Below are positions 7,803 through 16,848 of a stretch of DNA of 64,000 nucleotides, piece after piece (the first letter of the stretch is position 1; each line of letters starts with the position of its first letter). A program made the position numbers and the translations under genes. The notes beneath the pieces were generated by a model. It was not told the DNA's origin. It did not search any database and worked only from the letters and a program-made list of their open reading frames with translations. Source of the stretch: Allomesorhizobium sp043769475 (GTDB lineage: Bacteria; Pseudomonadota; Alphaproteobacteria; Rhizobiales; Rhizobiaceae); contig NZ_CP171728.1 in assembly GCF_043769475.1 (NCBI RefSeq), forward strand, positions 62,001-126,000, read 5' to 3'.

Positions 7803-9740
7803 TCAGGCGGCCTGATTTCTCTTGGAACGGACCCTGGGCTTTCGCCCCGCAACCTTGCGTGGCCGTCTAAGTCGCACGACCGCTTCCTCCGAGAGCGCAC
7901 CCGCCACCGCTTGCTGGAAGGTGTGGGCAACAAAGTCACAACCGATCGTAGCGCTCAGCTTCAATTCGTCTAACGCCTCTTCGTGCAACGTCCAGAATAC
8001 CACTCCCACCCTCAGCGAACTCCGGGACCTCTTAAGCCGGCGCACAATGTAACGTGCCTGGGGCAGGGATTCGGCGTTCAGAAAGCCGATGACGACGGCG
8101 TGTATGCCGTTCAAATCCAACGCCCTTAGTTGGGTAGGATCCAGCATATGGTGCTCGACCATGCTGGCGCTGGTTCCCTGTACGGTCAGAACTTGCGTAA
8201 GCATCGCTGCGGCCGCGTTGTCGAGTTCGCCGCGCCCACCGGCGCAAAGTACGGTCTTCCCGGTGCCGTCGGGAAGTTCCGTCGGTGCGTCCTCTGCCGC
8301 CTCCTCGCCGGGTTTGTCCTGTGAGAGGTCGCTCTCATCCTCGTCCTCTTCTGCCGCTTCTTCCTCGGCATAGTCTTCAAGATTGTCGACAAGCGTGATG
8401 GCGCTTTCAGCCACTCGCCTGCGGCGATCGTCGGTCATAACGCCGCGCGCCCGATCGAATTCGCCCAGAGCAAGAGCGGGAATGGCAACCGTCTCGTAAA
8501 AGCTGACCAAATCGTTCTCTTCGAGAAATTTCTCGGCGCGATCCGTTGCTTCGTCAGGATCGCCGGCAAGCAGTCGCTGGTAAAGCTGCTTATGTGGCTC
8601 AAGCACCGGTTCGTTGCCGAACACCACATCCAGGAATTCGAATTGCGGCACGTGCCGTCCGAGAACCACAAGGCAGACCGTGAGCGGCGTCGACAGCAGC
8701 AGTCCTAGTGGTCCCCACAGCCAGGTCCAGAAGATCGCCGCCACGATGATGGCCAACGGCGAAAGGCCGGTGCGGGAGCCGTATAGCCACGGCTCGATCA
8801 CGTTGTTGCTCACAAGTTCGAGGACAATGAAAAGCGCAGCCGTCCACAGCACCATTGTCCAGCCGGAATCGACGGCCAGCGCCAAGGCCAGCGGGAAGAT
8901 CGACGCGATTACCGGCCCGATATAGGGCACAAAGCGCAGAACCAGGGCCAGCAGGGCCCAGAGCGGCGCATTGGGAACGCCAATGATCCATAATCCAATG
9001 CCGATCGGCACGGCATAGGCGATGTTCACGATCAGTTGCATCAGCAAGTATTGCCCGACGCGCCGGCCTGCGTCCTGAAGGGCTTCTGTGGTGCGATGTA
9101 GATCGCTTGCCCCGACAAGGCGGATGAAGCGATCGCGCAAGTCCTCCCGCTTCAGCAGCATGAAGATCACCACCACAACGATGATGCCGCCTGTCGCCAG
9201 CGGTTCGACCAGCGGCCCAATGACGGTTTGGAGAACCTGCAGCGGTTGCGGTTTTGGCTCGATGACCTCGACCGGAAGCGGAGCCACAGCTTTCTTCTGT
9301 TGATCGAGGTGGTCGCCGCCTGTCGGCGGCCTGTCCTCTCCAATCTGGCGGTCAAGCCGTTCCAGCAGTTTGGAGACACGGCTGAAGACGCCCTCTCCAA
9401 TATTCGCATCCTTGATTGTCTGCATCTTCGTTTCGATGTTGCTCTGATAGAGCGGCAGATTCTCGGCTAGATTGCCAAGTTGAGTTCCTACCACCGCGGC
9501 AAGCAGGAACATTGAGGCAAACGCTGCCACAACCACCGAGACAACGGCAGCAGGTCGTGGAATCCGAAGTTTGCGCAGCCACGAGACGACTGGAGCCAAC
9601 GCGAATGTCAGGAGCACGGCAATGGCGAGCGGGATGAAAATATCCCGCCCGAAATAGAGCGCGGCCACGGCCGCGACTACTCCCATAAGCGTGGGATAGC
9701 TTGCTTGCGAGGTGTCGGCCCCTGGCTGCAAAAAAAGCAT
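7803..9740 (-). CDS. AI-2E family transporter with a cytoplasmic C-terminal domain
   Basis: 645 residues. The first 380 form the AI-2E (PF01594) membrane domain with about eight helices, including the conserved PYIGPVIASIFPLALALA and SNNVIEPWLYGSRTGLSPLAI segments. After an acidic linker (EEEAAEEDEDESD) comes a soluble C-terminal domain of about 130 residues that looks like a response-regulator or cobalamin-binding-like fold (KTVLCAGGRGELDNAAAAML, then HAVVIGFLNA). A basic tail ends it. AI-2E proteins span export of small solutes and Na+/H+ exchange, so the name does not prove autoinducer transport. It is isolated, with a gap of about 310 bases to the next gene. Confidence 0.88.
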   Translation of the reverse strand: MLFLQPGADTSQASYPTLMGVVAAVAALYFGRDIFIPLAIAVLLTFALAPVVSWLRKLRIPRPAAVVSVVVAAFASMFLLAAVVGTQLGNLAENLPLYQSNIETKMQTIKDANIGEGVFSRVSKLLERLDRQIGEDRPPTGGDHLDQQKKAVAPLPVEVIEPKPQPLQVLQTVIGPLVEPLATGGIIVVVVIFMLLKREDLRDRFIRLVGASDLHRTTEALQDAGRRVGQYLLMQLIVNIAYAVPIGIGLWIIGVPNAPLWALLALVLRFVPYIGPVIASIFPLALALAVDSGWTMVLWTAALFIVLELVSNNVIEPWLYGSRTGLSPLAIIVAAIFWTWLWGPLGLLLSTPLTVCLVVLGRHVPQFEFLDVVFGNEPVLEPHKQLYQRLLAGDPDEATDRAEKFLEENDLVSFYETVAIPALALGEFDRARGVMTDDRRRRVAESAITLVDNLEDYAEEEAAEEDEDESDLSQDKPGEEAAEDAPTELPDGTGKTVLCAGGRGELDNAAAAMLTQVLTVQGTSASMVEHHMLDPTQLRALDLNGIHAVVIGFLNAESLPQARYIVRRLKRSRSSLRVGVVFWTLHEEALDELKLSATIGCDFVAHTFQQAVAGALSEEAVVRLRRPRKVAGRKPRVRSKRNQAA

Positions 9741-10050
9741 AGGGGCGCTGCAAACGCGGCTTGGATATACCCCTCTCCGGTGATGCGTCCATAGCGTCCA
9801 GCCCCCTTGCGACCGCGAAAGCGTCGCTCAATCCGCGACCTCACAATATAGCACGAAGTTTCACCAAAAAGGCGATCCGCGAACAACTGCCTCTCGGCAT
9901 GTTCATATCGGCTTGCTTCTGAAATTCCGCTGCGTTCGGAAAGTGAAACAACAATCGACCAACTCATCAGAATTATCCGGAACTGATACATCTTAGTCGC
10001 GTTGTGGCTCCGAGGGACACCTTTTCTTAAAACCATATGGAGCTAAATTT

Positions 10051-10722
10051 ATGAGAACGAAACTTTTTGTTTCGGCCGCTACCGGCATCTTGTTCGCACT
10101 GTCAGGTGCAGCCATTGCCCAAACGGCGGTCACCGCAACGACCGACCTTAATGTGCGCGCCGGACCGGGTCCGCAGCATCCAGTCGTTGGTGTAGTCGGC
10201 GCTGGCGCGTCCGCTATGCTCAACGGATGCGTTGAGGGCAGTAAATGGTGCGCCGTCTCGCACGGCGGCGGCGAAGGTTGGGTTTATTCCGACTATCTGG
10301 TTGGCGATTTCGGCGGACAGCAGGTCGTCCTGACCGAACGTCCGGCCGATTCCGTCAAGGTGATAACTCCGCCGTCAGGTGACGGCGGCGCCACGGGTGC
10401 GGTTGTCGGCGGCACAACCGGTGCGGTCGCCGGAGCGATTATTGGCGGCCCCATCGGTGCTGCGATTGGCGGCGTTGCTGGGGTGGCCGTCGGCGGAACT
10501 GCCGGAGTTGCGGCAGAACCCCCGGACGAAGTGCGCACCTACGTCACCTCCAACAAGATCGACCCGATCTATCTCGACGGTGAAGTCGTGGTCGGTGCTG
10601 GACTTCCTGAAACGGTGGAACTGCGCGAGATTCCCGACTACGAACACCGTTATGTCTATCTGAATGGACAGCCGGTTCTGGTTGAGCCTGGTTCGCGCAA
10701 GATCGTCTACGTCCTACGCTAA
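10051..10722 (+). CDS. Secreted SH3 / DUF1236 protein
   Basis: 223 residues. A signal peptide (LFVSAATGILFALSGAAIAQ) is followed by a bacterial SH3 domain (TTDLNVRAGPGPQHPVVGVV ... GWVYSDYLVGDF, residues about 25-90). A glycine-rich stretch of about 40 residues resembles the glycine-zipper of envelope proteins (GAVVGGTTGAVAGAIIGGPI). The end is a DUF1236 domain (VYLNGQPVLVEPGSRKIVYVLR), a family largely limited to Hyphomicrobiales. It probably acts in the periplasm or outer envelope. A terminator follows directly. Confidence 0.88.
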   Translation: MRTKLFVSAATGILFALSGAAIAQTAVTATTDLNVRAGPGPQHPVVGVVGAGASAMLNGCVEGSKWCAVSHGGGEGWVYSDYLVGDFGGQQVVLTERPADSVKVITPPSGDGGATGAVVGGTTGAVAGAIIGGPIGAAIGGVAGVAVGGTAGVAAEPPDEVRTYVTSNKIDPIYLDGEVVVGAGLPETVELREIPDYEHRYVYLNGQPVLVEPGSRKIVYVLR

Positions 10723-10745
10723 TAGACTAAGTTCTAGGCAACAGA

Positions 10746-10774
10746 CCGTTGGGCCACTTGCCCAGCGGTTTTTT
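10746..10774 (+). terminator. Rho-independent terminator
   Basis: CCGTTGGGC (10746-10754) pairs with GCCCAGCGG (10760-10768), with one wobble pair, followed by six T. It lies 24 bases after the DUF1236 gene stop. Confidence 0.85.
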
Positions 10775-10901
10775 GTTGGAGCCGAGGTGAGTCAGCTCAG
10801 GCCATCTCGGCGTAGGGCTCAAGTTTGGCGATCCCGGCGTCCAGCCCAACGGGCGACGATCAGTTCTGCCCAGGAAGCAAGCTCGATTTCATCGACCAGC
10901 T

Positions 10902-11123
10902 TCAAGGTCCGTTTGCGCGTGGAGTGACGGCTCTCGCCATTGGCCATTTGACGGGTTGAAGAAACAACTCGGCGAGTTGTTTGTGCAAGCGCTTTCTCTC
11001 CATCGGATCGCGAACGAGGGATGTGGCGCGTAGCGCCAGATGCTGGCCGTCTGCAATATTTGCCGGCCCGCCCGCGCCGACCATCGCGCGAACTTCGATC
11101 ATGCGTACCGCCAGCTCAACCAT
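10902..11123 (-). CDS. Small hypothetical protein
   Basis: 73 residues from ATG 11123 (MVELAVRMIEVRAMVGAGGP...). GGGGGAAG lies about four bases upstream and sets this start. The segment MERKRLHKQLAELFLQP is helical and charged. The final dozen residues overlap a second short leftward frame (10819-10947, MANGESRHSTRKRTLKLVDE..., 42 residues), so the pair may be two small coupled genes. Function unknown; it reads as coding but matches no family I can name. Confidence 0.45.
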   Translation of the reverse strand: MVELAVRMIEVRAMVGAGGPANIADGQHLALRATSLVRDPMERKRLHKQLAELFLQPVKWPMARAVTPRANGP

Positions 11124-11266
11124 GCGTCTTCCCCCGTCCAATCTCAGTCTGGGCTTTCCGATTGATCATATGCGCCAACAGGTCAAGGCGATAGCGAACC
11201 GCACCAAATAGGCCATCTGACTCCGGCCAGGGTCGAATCCGCTAGGATATTCCTCCCCGGGGGCCT

Positions 11267-12394
11267 ATGGTGAATTGCCGCGGCTCAAATCGCCCACGAT
11301 CTCCGATCGGATACTCCCCCTCAAATGCTCGACTTTCAAAAATTGAACATGCGCAGACGCTTGCGCAAGCGATCGTCAATACGATCCCCGAGCCCTTCGT
11401 CGTGCTTGACGACCGCTATCGTGTTTTGGCCGCAAGCCGCTCCTTCTATTCCACATTCAACGTCCAGCCCTAACAAACGCGCGGTCGTCTGCTCTACTCG
11501 CTTGGCGATGGCCAGTGGGACATTCCCGATTTGCGTGTTCTGCTGGAGACGATCATTCCCGAGCAGACGGCAATGGATAACTTCGAAGTCCAGCATGACT
11601 TTCCCGATATCGGGCATCGGACGATGCTGCTGAACGCCCGCCAGGTAGTTTACGACGACAGTTCCAATCGGACGATCCTACTGGCTTTTACCGATGTTAC
11701 GGCCCGCAGAGCGATCGAGCGAGAAAAGGAAGAGCTCCTCAGCCAGACCGAGGAATTGCTGCGCCAGAAGGATATTCTGCTCCAGGAAATGCAGCACCGC
11801 GTCGCCAACAGCCTCCAGATCATCGCCAGCATTTTGTTGTTGAAGGCTCGCGCCGTGACTTCCGAAGAAACCCGCCAGCACCTGCGGGATGCGCATCAGC
11901 GCGTCATGTCGGTAGCTGAGGTTCAACGCCATCTCCACACGCTTGAAGGCATCGACCAGATCGATGTGGCCTCCTACCTGTCTAAGCTTTGCGAAAGTCT
12001 GATCTCGTCGATGGTCGGTGAAGGCCGGATCGCGATCAAGGTGATGGCGGACGCCGGAACCGTTGGATCTGAAAAAGCCGTGAGCTTGGGACTGATCGTT
12101 ACCGAACTCGTGATCAATGCGATCAAATACGCGTTTCCCGCTGACCGAAGCGGCGCACTGATCCTGGTAACCTATGAAACGGCTGGCCCGGACTGGAAGT
12201 TGACCGTTTCAGACAATGGTGTCGGCAAAAGCACCAGCGACAGCGATGGCAAGAAACCCGGCCTGGGAACCGCAATCGTACAGGCGCTGGTAAAGCAGAT
12301 GGACGCCCAGCTCGAAACCACCAGTTCGGCGGTCGGCATGAGCGTGGCGATTACTCAAGCGACGTTCACATCGCATATGCCACGGGCAATCTGA
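11267..12394 (+). pseudogene. PAS / HWE-HisKA_2 sensor histidine kinase interrupted by a stop codon
   Basis: One frame runs from ATG 11267 to 12394 but has TAA at 11471-11473 inside the PAS domain (IPEPFVVLDDRYRVLAASRS before the stop, GRLLYSLGDGQWDIP after). Downstream the kinase core is complete: phospho-acceptor H in QEMQHRVANSLQIIASIL, N-box ELVINAIKYAF, DNGVG and GLGTAIVQALV, the HWE/HisKA_2 type typical of alphaproteobacteria. Relatives have a Glu or Asp codon where TAA stands, so one substitution (GAA to TAA) explains it. A shorter kinase without a full PAS sensor could still start at TTG 11531 (287 residues). No response regulator lies beside it. Confidence 0.8.
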
Positions 12395-12424
12395 GATGCC
12401 GGTTCGAACGAGTTGGACAGCAAA

Positions 12425-12634
12425 ATGAGAAAACCAGTACCCCGTGCCTTTGGCACCCGAGGGATTTCAAACAACCCCGGCAAGGCAGTCGCAGCAGGTC
12501 ACTCGGCTCGCTGGAGCGCCCCGATCGAAGAGTATCTGTCGTCGTCGGACCGAACCGCGATGGTCGGGTTTCTGATCAAGGGGGCCGTAGCGTTATGGGT
12601 TTTGGCCATAATCCTCGTGGTGTTCTTCGGGTAA
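12425..12634 (+). CDS. Small C-terminal-anchored membrane protein
   Basis: 69 residues from ATG 12425. A soluble, basic N-terminal half ends in one transmembrane helix (MVGFLIKGAVALWVLAIILV) at the C-terminus. It lies 30 bases after the kinase fragment on the same strand and could share its transcript. No family recognised. Confidence 0.55.
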   Translation: MRKPVPRAFGTRGISNNPGKAVAAGHSARWSAPIEEYLSSSDRTAMVGFLIKGAVALWVLAIILVVFFG

Positions 12635-12726
12635 ACTTTCGCCAACCCTGCCGTTCTGAGGTTGATTTCGCCAAATCTCCACCCGTTCAAATCTAGCGTT
12701 GAAAGCGGCCCACAAGGAAACAACTC

Positions 12727-12991
12727 ATGTCGGACGCCATCCTTTCGCGACAGAAGATGCCCAGGCTGGTCGTCGTCATGGCGTTCCACCCCGATGACGA
12801 GGGCGTGCTTCAGGTTGTATTCGGCCCAGCCGAGCAGCAGAGCGAGGAGCGTGCAATCCGGACAGCGAAGGCGCTGGCGCCCCAAGCATGCCGGCGTCAT
12901 CGCCTGGTCGCGGGAGGCCAATCCGGCGCTCGGCGAGTATGGCGAGCCTTCGACCTTGTTCGTCAGCGGCGATGTGCCTGCCATGGAATGA
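12727..12991 (+). pseudogene. Small conserved protein, frameshifted in a C run
   Basis: The frame from ATG 12727 gives MSDAILSRQKMPRLVVVMAF and a helical middle up to about residue 52. The expected continuation KHAGVIAWSREANPALGEYG, ending FVSGDVPAME, lies in the next frame and stops at 12991. Removing one C from the CCCC at 12880-12883 joins them into an 87-residue protein of a type I recall as conserved in Mesorhizobium. Ribosome site AAGGAAACAACTC. Either a real one-base insertion or a sequencing error. Function unknown. Confidence 0.65.
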
Positions 12992-13175
12992 GCGGCGGGA
13001 TGATCGGGAACACCACCCACGCCAGACTGCTTAGGCGATTATCGCGGAAGTGTGGCCACGTCCCCGAACCTAAGATTTGAGATAGCGATCGAAACTCGCT
13101 GTTGTGGGTGGGCACATTCTCGCCGTGCAGCGGCCAGGCATTGTGGCTTGATGGATTTCTAGGACTAGGCGGGCA

Positions 13176-13331
13176 TGAAACGAACGATGTACGCAATCGT
13201 ATGCGTGGCTTTGATCGCTGCGGGCTCGGCGTTGCTCTTTTCGATATCTCTCGACCCCCCGAATGAACCGTTTGCGGCTAGCAAGTTGCAGGGCTAAATC
13301 CTGGACGCACTCCCGAACTGGCAAGCAATAA
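13176..13331 (+). CDS. Possible short membrane or secreted peptide
   Basis: 51 residues from ATG 13176: MKRTMYAIVCVALIAAGSAL makes a basic N-terminus and hydrophobic helix, as in a signal peptide. AGGCGGGC precedes the ATG closely. The tail after the helix is arginine-rich and not convincing, and there is a five-C run at the switch, so the true end may lie in another frame. Weak candidate. Confidence 0.25.
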
Positions 13332-13449
13332 CGAGGCAAGATAACCGCAGCCGCTCCGGAAGCAGGGCGCGAGCCAAACTAAGCCCGGGCGAGGCGGTTG
13401 GGCCTATGGCAGCTTTTGAACGGACACGGCACAATGACCGGCGGTCCTT

Positions 13450-14781
13450 ATGCCAATTTCGATAACCGGCTTGATGATTCCCAGCACGCTCCAAGCACCC
13501 GACCTGCCGGCAAATGTTCTCGAATTTGACGATGACGCGCTGCTGGACATCGTGCAGCGGCAAACGGCCCGGTATTTCTGGGAAGGCGCACATCCCGTCA
13601 GCGACCTTGCCCGAGATCGACTGAAGACCACCGGTGCTCCAACCAACGATCTCGTGGCGATCGGTGGTTCTGGTTTCGGCATCATGGCCATCATCGTTGC
13701 GGTTGAACGCGGATGGATCGATCGTACGGCGGCGTTAAGCCGATTGCAGGGAATGCTGAATTTTCTGGAAAGCTCGCCACGCTATCACGGCGTGTTTCCT
13801 CATTTCATCGACGGCCGCACTGGTGCGACAATTCCATTCCGTCGCAAGGACGACGGCGCTGATCTGGTCGAAACCACTTTCCTGTTTCAAGGTCTGATTT
13901 GCGCCCGCGAGTATTTCGCCGGGAAGGCAGACCAGGAAGCGCGCCTTCGCCAGAGCGTGAATGCGCTGTTGTCACAGGCCGAATGGAACTGGTTCACACG
14001 CGAGGCTCGGCAACTCATGTGGCACTGGAGCCCGAACCACGGCTGGGCAATGGACACCCCGATCAGGGGTTGGAACGAATGCCTGCTCACTTTCGTGCTG
14101 GCGGCGGGATCAGCGCGCCACCCCATTGATCCAGGAATCTATCACGAAGGCTTTGCCGGTGGACCCGACTTTCGAAACGGGCGCGACCATTACGGGATTG
14201 TCCTGCCGTTGGGAATGAATTCTGGTGGTCCGCTCTTCTTTTCGCACTATTCCTTTTGCGGGCTCGATCCGCGAGGCCTAAGCGACCGATACGCCGACTA
14301 CTGGCAACAGAACCTCCGTCATACGCAGATCAATTATCGGCATTGCGTCCGCAATCCTCATAACCATTTGGGATACAGCCCTGACTGCTGGGGTCTGACC
14401 GCGAGCCATGGGCCGCGAGGATACATCGCAAGTGCACCTGACAGGGACTTTGGCGTGATCACCCCGTCCGCTGCCCTGTCGAGTTTCCCTTACGCTCCAG
14501 CGGAAGCGATGCGCGCACTGCGTGGTTTCCTGACCAAGCCTCGAAAACGCATATGGGGCCGCTTCGGCTTTGTCGACGCGTTTTGCGAAAGCCGCAACTG
14601 GTACTCCCGAACCTATCTGGCGATCAATCAGGGGCCAATCATCGCGATGACCGAGAACCATCGTACCGGGCTTTTGTGGAGACTGTTCATGGGCGCGCCG
14701 GAGGTGCGCAGGGGCTTGGCGAGGCTGGGCTTCACCAGCCACCGTCTGGACAGCATCAACACCTCAATACATGGTGGGTAA
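13450..14781 (+). CDS. Glucoamylase-family glucan hydrolase (PF10091, GH144-like)
   Basis: 443 residues with the alpha/alpha-barrel signature of the PF10091 family: DIVQRQTARYFWEGAHPVS at the start, ETTFLFQGLICAREYF, HWSPNHGWAMDTPIRGWNE, FFSHYSFCGLDPRG, WGLTASHGPRGY and INQGPIIAMTENHRTG. This family includes GH144 beta-1,2-glucanases and the terminal domain of rhizobial cyclic beta-1,2-glucan synthase. In this host a role in beta-1,2-glucan turnover is likely. No signal peptide is evident, so it may act in the cytoplasm or be exported another way. It stands alone. Confidence 0.88.
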   Translation: MPISITGLMIPSTLQAPDLPANVLEFDDDALLDIVQRQTARYFWEGAHPVSDLARDRLKTTGAPTNDLVAIGGSGFGIMAIIVAVERGWIDRTAALSRLQGMLNFLESSPRYHGVFPHFIDGRTGATIPFRRKDDGADLVETTFLFQGLICAREYFAGKADQEARLRQSVNALLSQAEWNWFTREARQLMWHWSPNHGWAMDTPIRGWNECLLTFVLAAGSARHPIDPGIYHEGFAGGPDFRNGRDHYGIVLPLGMNSGGPLFFSHYSFCGLDPRGLSDRYADYWQQNLRHTQINYRHCVRNPHNHLGYSPDCWGLTASHGPRGYIASAPDRDFGVITPSAALSSFPYAPAEAMRALRGFLTKPRKRIWGRFGFVDAFCESRNWYSRTYLAINQGPIIAMTENHRTGLLWRLFMGAPEVRRGLARLGFTSHRLDSINTSIHGG

Positions 14782-15042
14782 TGTTCTCAGGAATACAGCC
14801 TCGCCTTCTTGCAATGTCGTCAAGTGACAAAACTGACCTTCGATTGGCGGAACAAACGTCTGCACAGGGGTCAGGTTAGGACCGAGCCCGCACCGAGCTG
14901 AATGTCTGCTCATTTATGTCTCACACTAGAAGCTGCCTGTCCGCTTAGCCCGACGACGACCAGATGCGCGCCGACTTCGCAGTAAAAACAGCGACATGGA
15001 GACCGTTTCGGTTCATCTAGCCTGCAACGCAGCGTAGAAGCT

Positions 15043-16350
15043 ATGATTGAATGCATGGCAGCAGCGGAGGAACAGCGCAACGTGGACCCTTATGTACTGC
15101 TCCTCGCAGTCTTCGGCGCCGTGGTCCTTCTGACCGCCTGGCTGCCTCTTGTCCTCAAGGAACTGCCGCTTTCACTGCCCATGGTGTGCATTGGAATCGG
15201 GGCTCTTCTGGTCCTGTCGCCATTCTCACCGAACGTAGGGGTTAATCCGTTGGAGAACCGCTATCTTACGGAGCGACTGACGGAGTTCGTGGTCATAGTC
15301 TCGCTCATGGGAGCGGGGCTGAAGCTGGACCGGCCGGTCAGTTGGAGGGGCTGGGGATCCACATGGCGTTTGCTCGGCATCGCCATGCCGTTGACCATTG
15401 CAGGAATTGCTCTGCTCGGCTGGGCGGTCCTGGGCCTCGGACTTGCGGCTGCGTTGCTCCTGGGCGCGGCTCTCGCCCCGACTGACCCGGTCCTGGCGAG
15501 CGACGTGCAAGTCGGGCCCCCGCAATCAGGTAAGGAAGATGAAGTGCGCTTCGCGCTTACCTCCGAGGCTGGACTAAATGACGGAGCAGCCTTTCCGTTC
15601 GTCTATCTCGCTATTGCGGTTGCCCTGTCGCAAGCCTCTGGCGGCCAGCCGTTCGTGGCCGATTGGCTTCTCATCGACGTCCTTTGGAAGATCGCTGCCG
15701 GAGTGGCGATTGGCTGGGTCGGCGGAAAAGCCATGGGCTTTCTCGTTTTCCGACTACCCAATCGTACCGGCCTTTCGGAGACACGAGACGGCTTCGTAGC
15801 GTTGGGAATCACTTGTCTCGCCTATGGCACCACCGAGCTGGCAAACGGCTACGGCTTTCTTGCGGTCTTCGTTGCGGCGGTTGCTCTTAGGTCAGTCGAG
15901 CGCCGCCACCACTATCATGAGAACCTCCATACCTTCGCCGAGCAGATCGAACGATTGGTGATGATGGTCTTGCTCGTGTGCTTCGGGGCCGCCATTGCAG
16001 AGGGGACCATTTTTGGGGCCCTCAGCTGGCCAGTAATTGCCACCACCGCGCTAATTCTGTTCGTTGTACGACCGCTCTCGGGGTGGATCAGCTTAGCAAG
16101 GCATCCGGCTTCCTCACCCGAGAAGGCGGCGATCGCATTCTTTGGGATCCGTGGGCTCGGATCGTTCTATTACGTCGCCTATGCCTTAGGGCAGGCAGAA
16201 TTTGAGGCGCCTCAGATCATTTGGGTGACTGTTTGCAGCGTAGTTCTCGTGTCGATCGTCACCCATGGCGTACTCGTTACGCCGATCATGCGGCATCTCG
16301 ATTACAACAGGTCCGCGCGATCAGCGACAAAGGAGACGCAACCTCTGTGA
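15043..16350 (+). CDS. NhaP-type Na+(K+)/H+ antiporter (CPA1)
   Basis: 435 residues with about 12 hydrophobic helices. Family motifs are clear: ALAPTDPVLASDVQVG and the ion-site segment SEAGLNDGAAFPFVYLAI with its Asn-Asp pair; FFGIRGLGSFYYVAYAL near the C-terminus is also typical. It exchanges cytoplasmic Na+ or K+ for protons, giving salt and alkali tolerance. Starts at ATG 15043; a Met five codons later is possible. No partner genes. Confidence 0.92.
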   Translation: MIECMAAAEEQRNVDPYVLLLAVFGAVVLLTAWLPLVLKELPLSLPMVCIGIGALLVLSPFSPNVGVNPLENRYLTERLTEFVVIVSLMGAGLKLDRPVSWRGWGSTWRLLGIAMPLTIAGIALLGWAVLGLGLAAALLLGAALAPTDPVLASDVQVGPPQSGKEDEVRFALTSEAGLNDGAAFPFVYLAIAVALSQASGGQPFVADWLLIDVLWKIAAGVAIGWVGGKAMGFLVFRLPNRTGLSETRDGFVALGITCLAYGTTELANGYGFLAVFVAAVALRSVERRHHYHENLHTFAEQIERLVMMVLLVCFGAAIAEGTIFGALSWPVIATTALILFVVRPLSGWISLARHPASSPEKAAIAFFGIRGLGSFYYVAYALGQAEFEAPQIIWVTVCSVVLVSIVTHGVLVTPIMRHLDYNRSARSATKETQPL

Positions 16351-16750
16351 ATTGCTGCTCGAATTTCATGGTGATAGATCGGACTCTCCGCGCTCCTCTG
16401 TAACTTACTGCTTTTCCAGGCAGTCGCCGCCCGAGCCGTCCCAATACGGATGCTCGTCCCAGAAAGACCTCCAAACCGGAGCCCGCTTCGACGACCGGCT
16501 CCGGGTCACCAGCTGCCATAGGAACCGACGAATGCCGGGCCAATGGCAGCTTTCCGCACTCTGGAACCGGGAATCTGCCATTCCGCTCCGGCCCCAAATG
16601 AGACGTCTGAGAAGCGGTTTGGCCATGACCGGGCGCCCATGCCGTTCTGGGATTGCCTCCGGCTACAAAGAATCCGCGCGAGCGCTAGACTGCGCGGTTT
16701 CGGTAAACTGATCCAATAGTCACCATAGCCGCCGTTTGTCCGCTTCGCAC
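16351..16750. other. Intergenic region without a recognisable gene
   Basis: About 400 bases after the antiporter. Short open frames exist on both strands but none has a ribosome site or a recognisable product. No terminator hairpin stands out. Confidence 0.5.
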
Positions 16751-16777
16751 TTTGTCGTATCCGATCTGTACGACAAA
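16751..16777. promoter_or_regulatory. Perfect inverted repeat, probable operator upstream of the GntR operon
   Basis: TTTGTCGTA (16751-16759) and TACGACAAA (16769-16777) are exact reverse complements separated by nine bases. It sits just before a good -35 box (TTGACA, 16786-16791) and 72 bases before the GntR gene, so a dimeric regulator bound here could control the seven-gene operon. Confidence 0.7.
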
Positions 16778-16785
16778 GCAGCGTG

Positions 16786-16841
16786 TTGACAGAACAAACT
16801 AATGGGGTATTGAACAGGACTATACAGGTTTATTGAACAGG
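16786..16841 (+). promoter_or_regulatory. Promoter with 11-bp direct repeats, probable GntR target
   Basis: TTGACA at 16786-16791 is a consensus -35 box. The -10 region falls on the first of two exact direct repeats TATTGAACAGG (16808-16818 and 16831-16841), 23 bases apart, with a partial third copy (TATACAGG, 16821-16828) between them. Spacing of about two helical turns on one face suits cooperative binding by the adjacent HutC-type regulator. The -10 itself is weak. Confidence 0.55.
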
Positions 16842-16848
16842 TTCTAAT

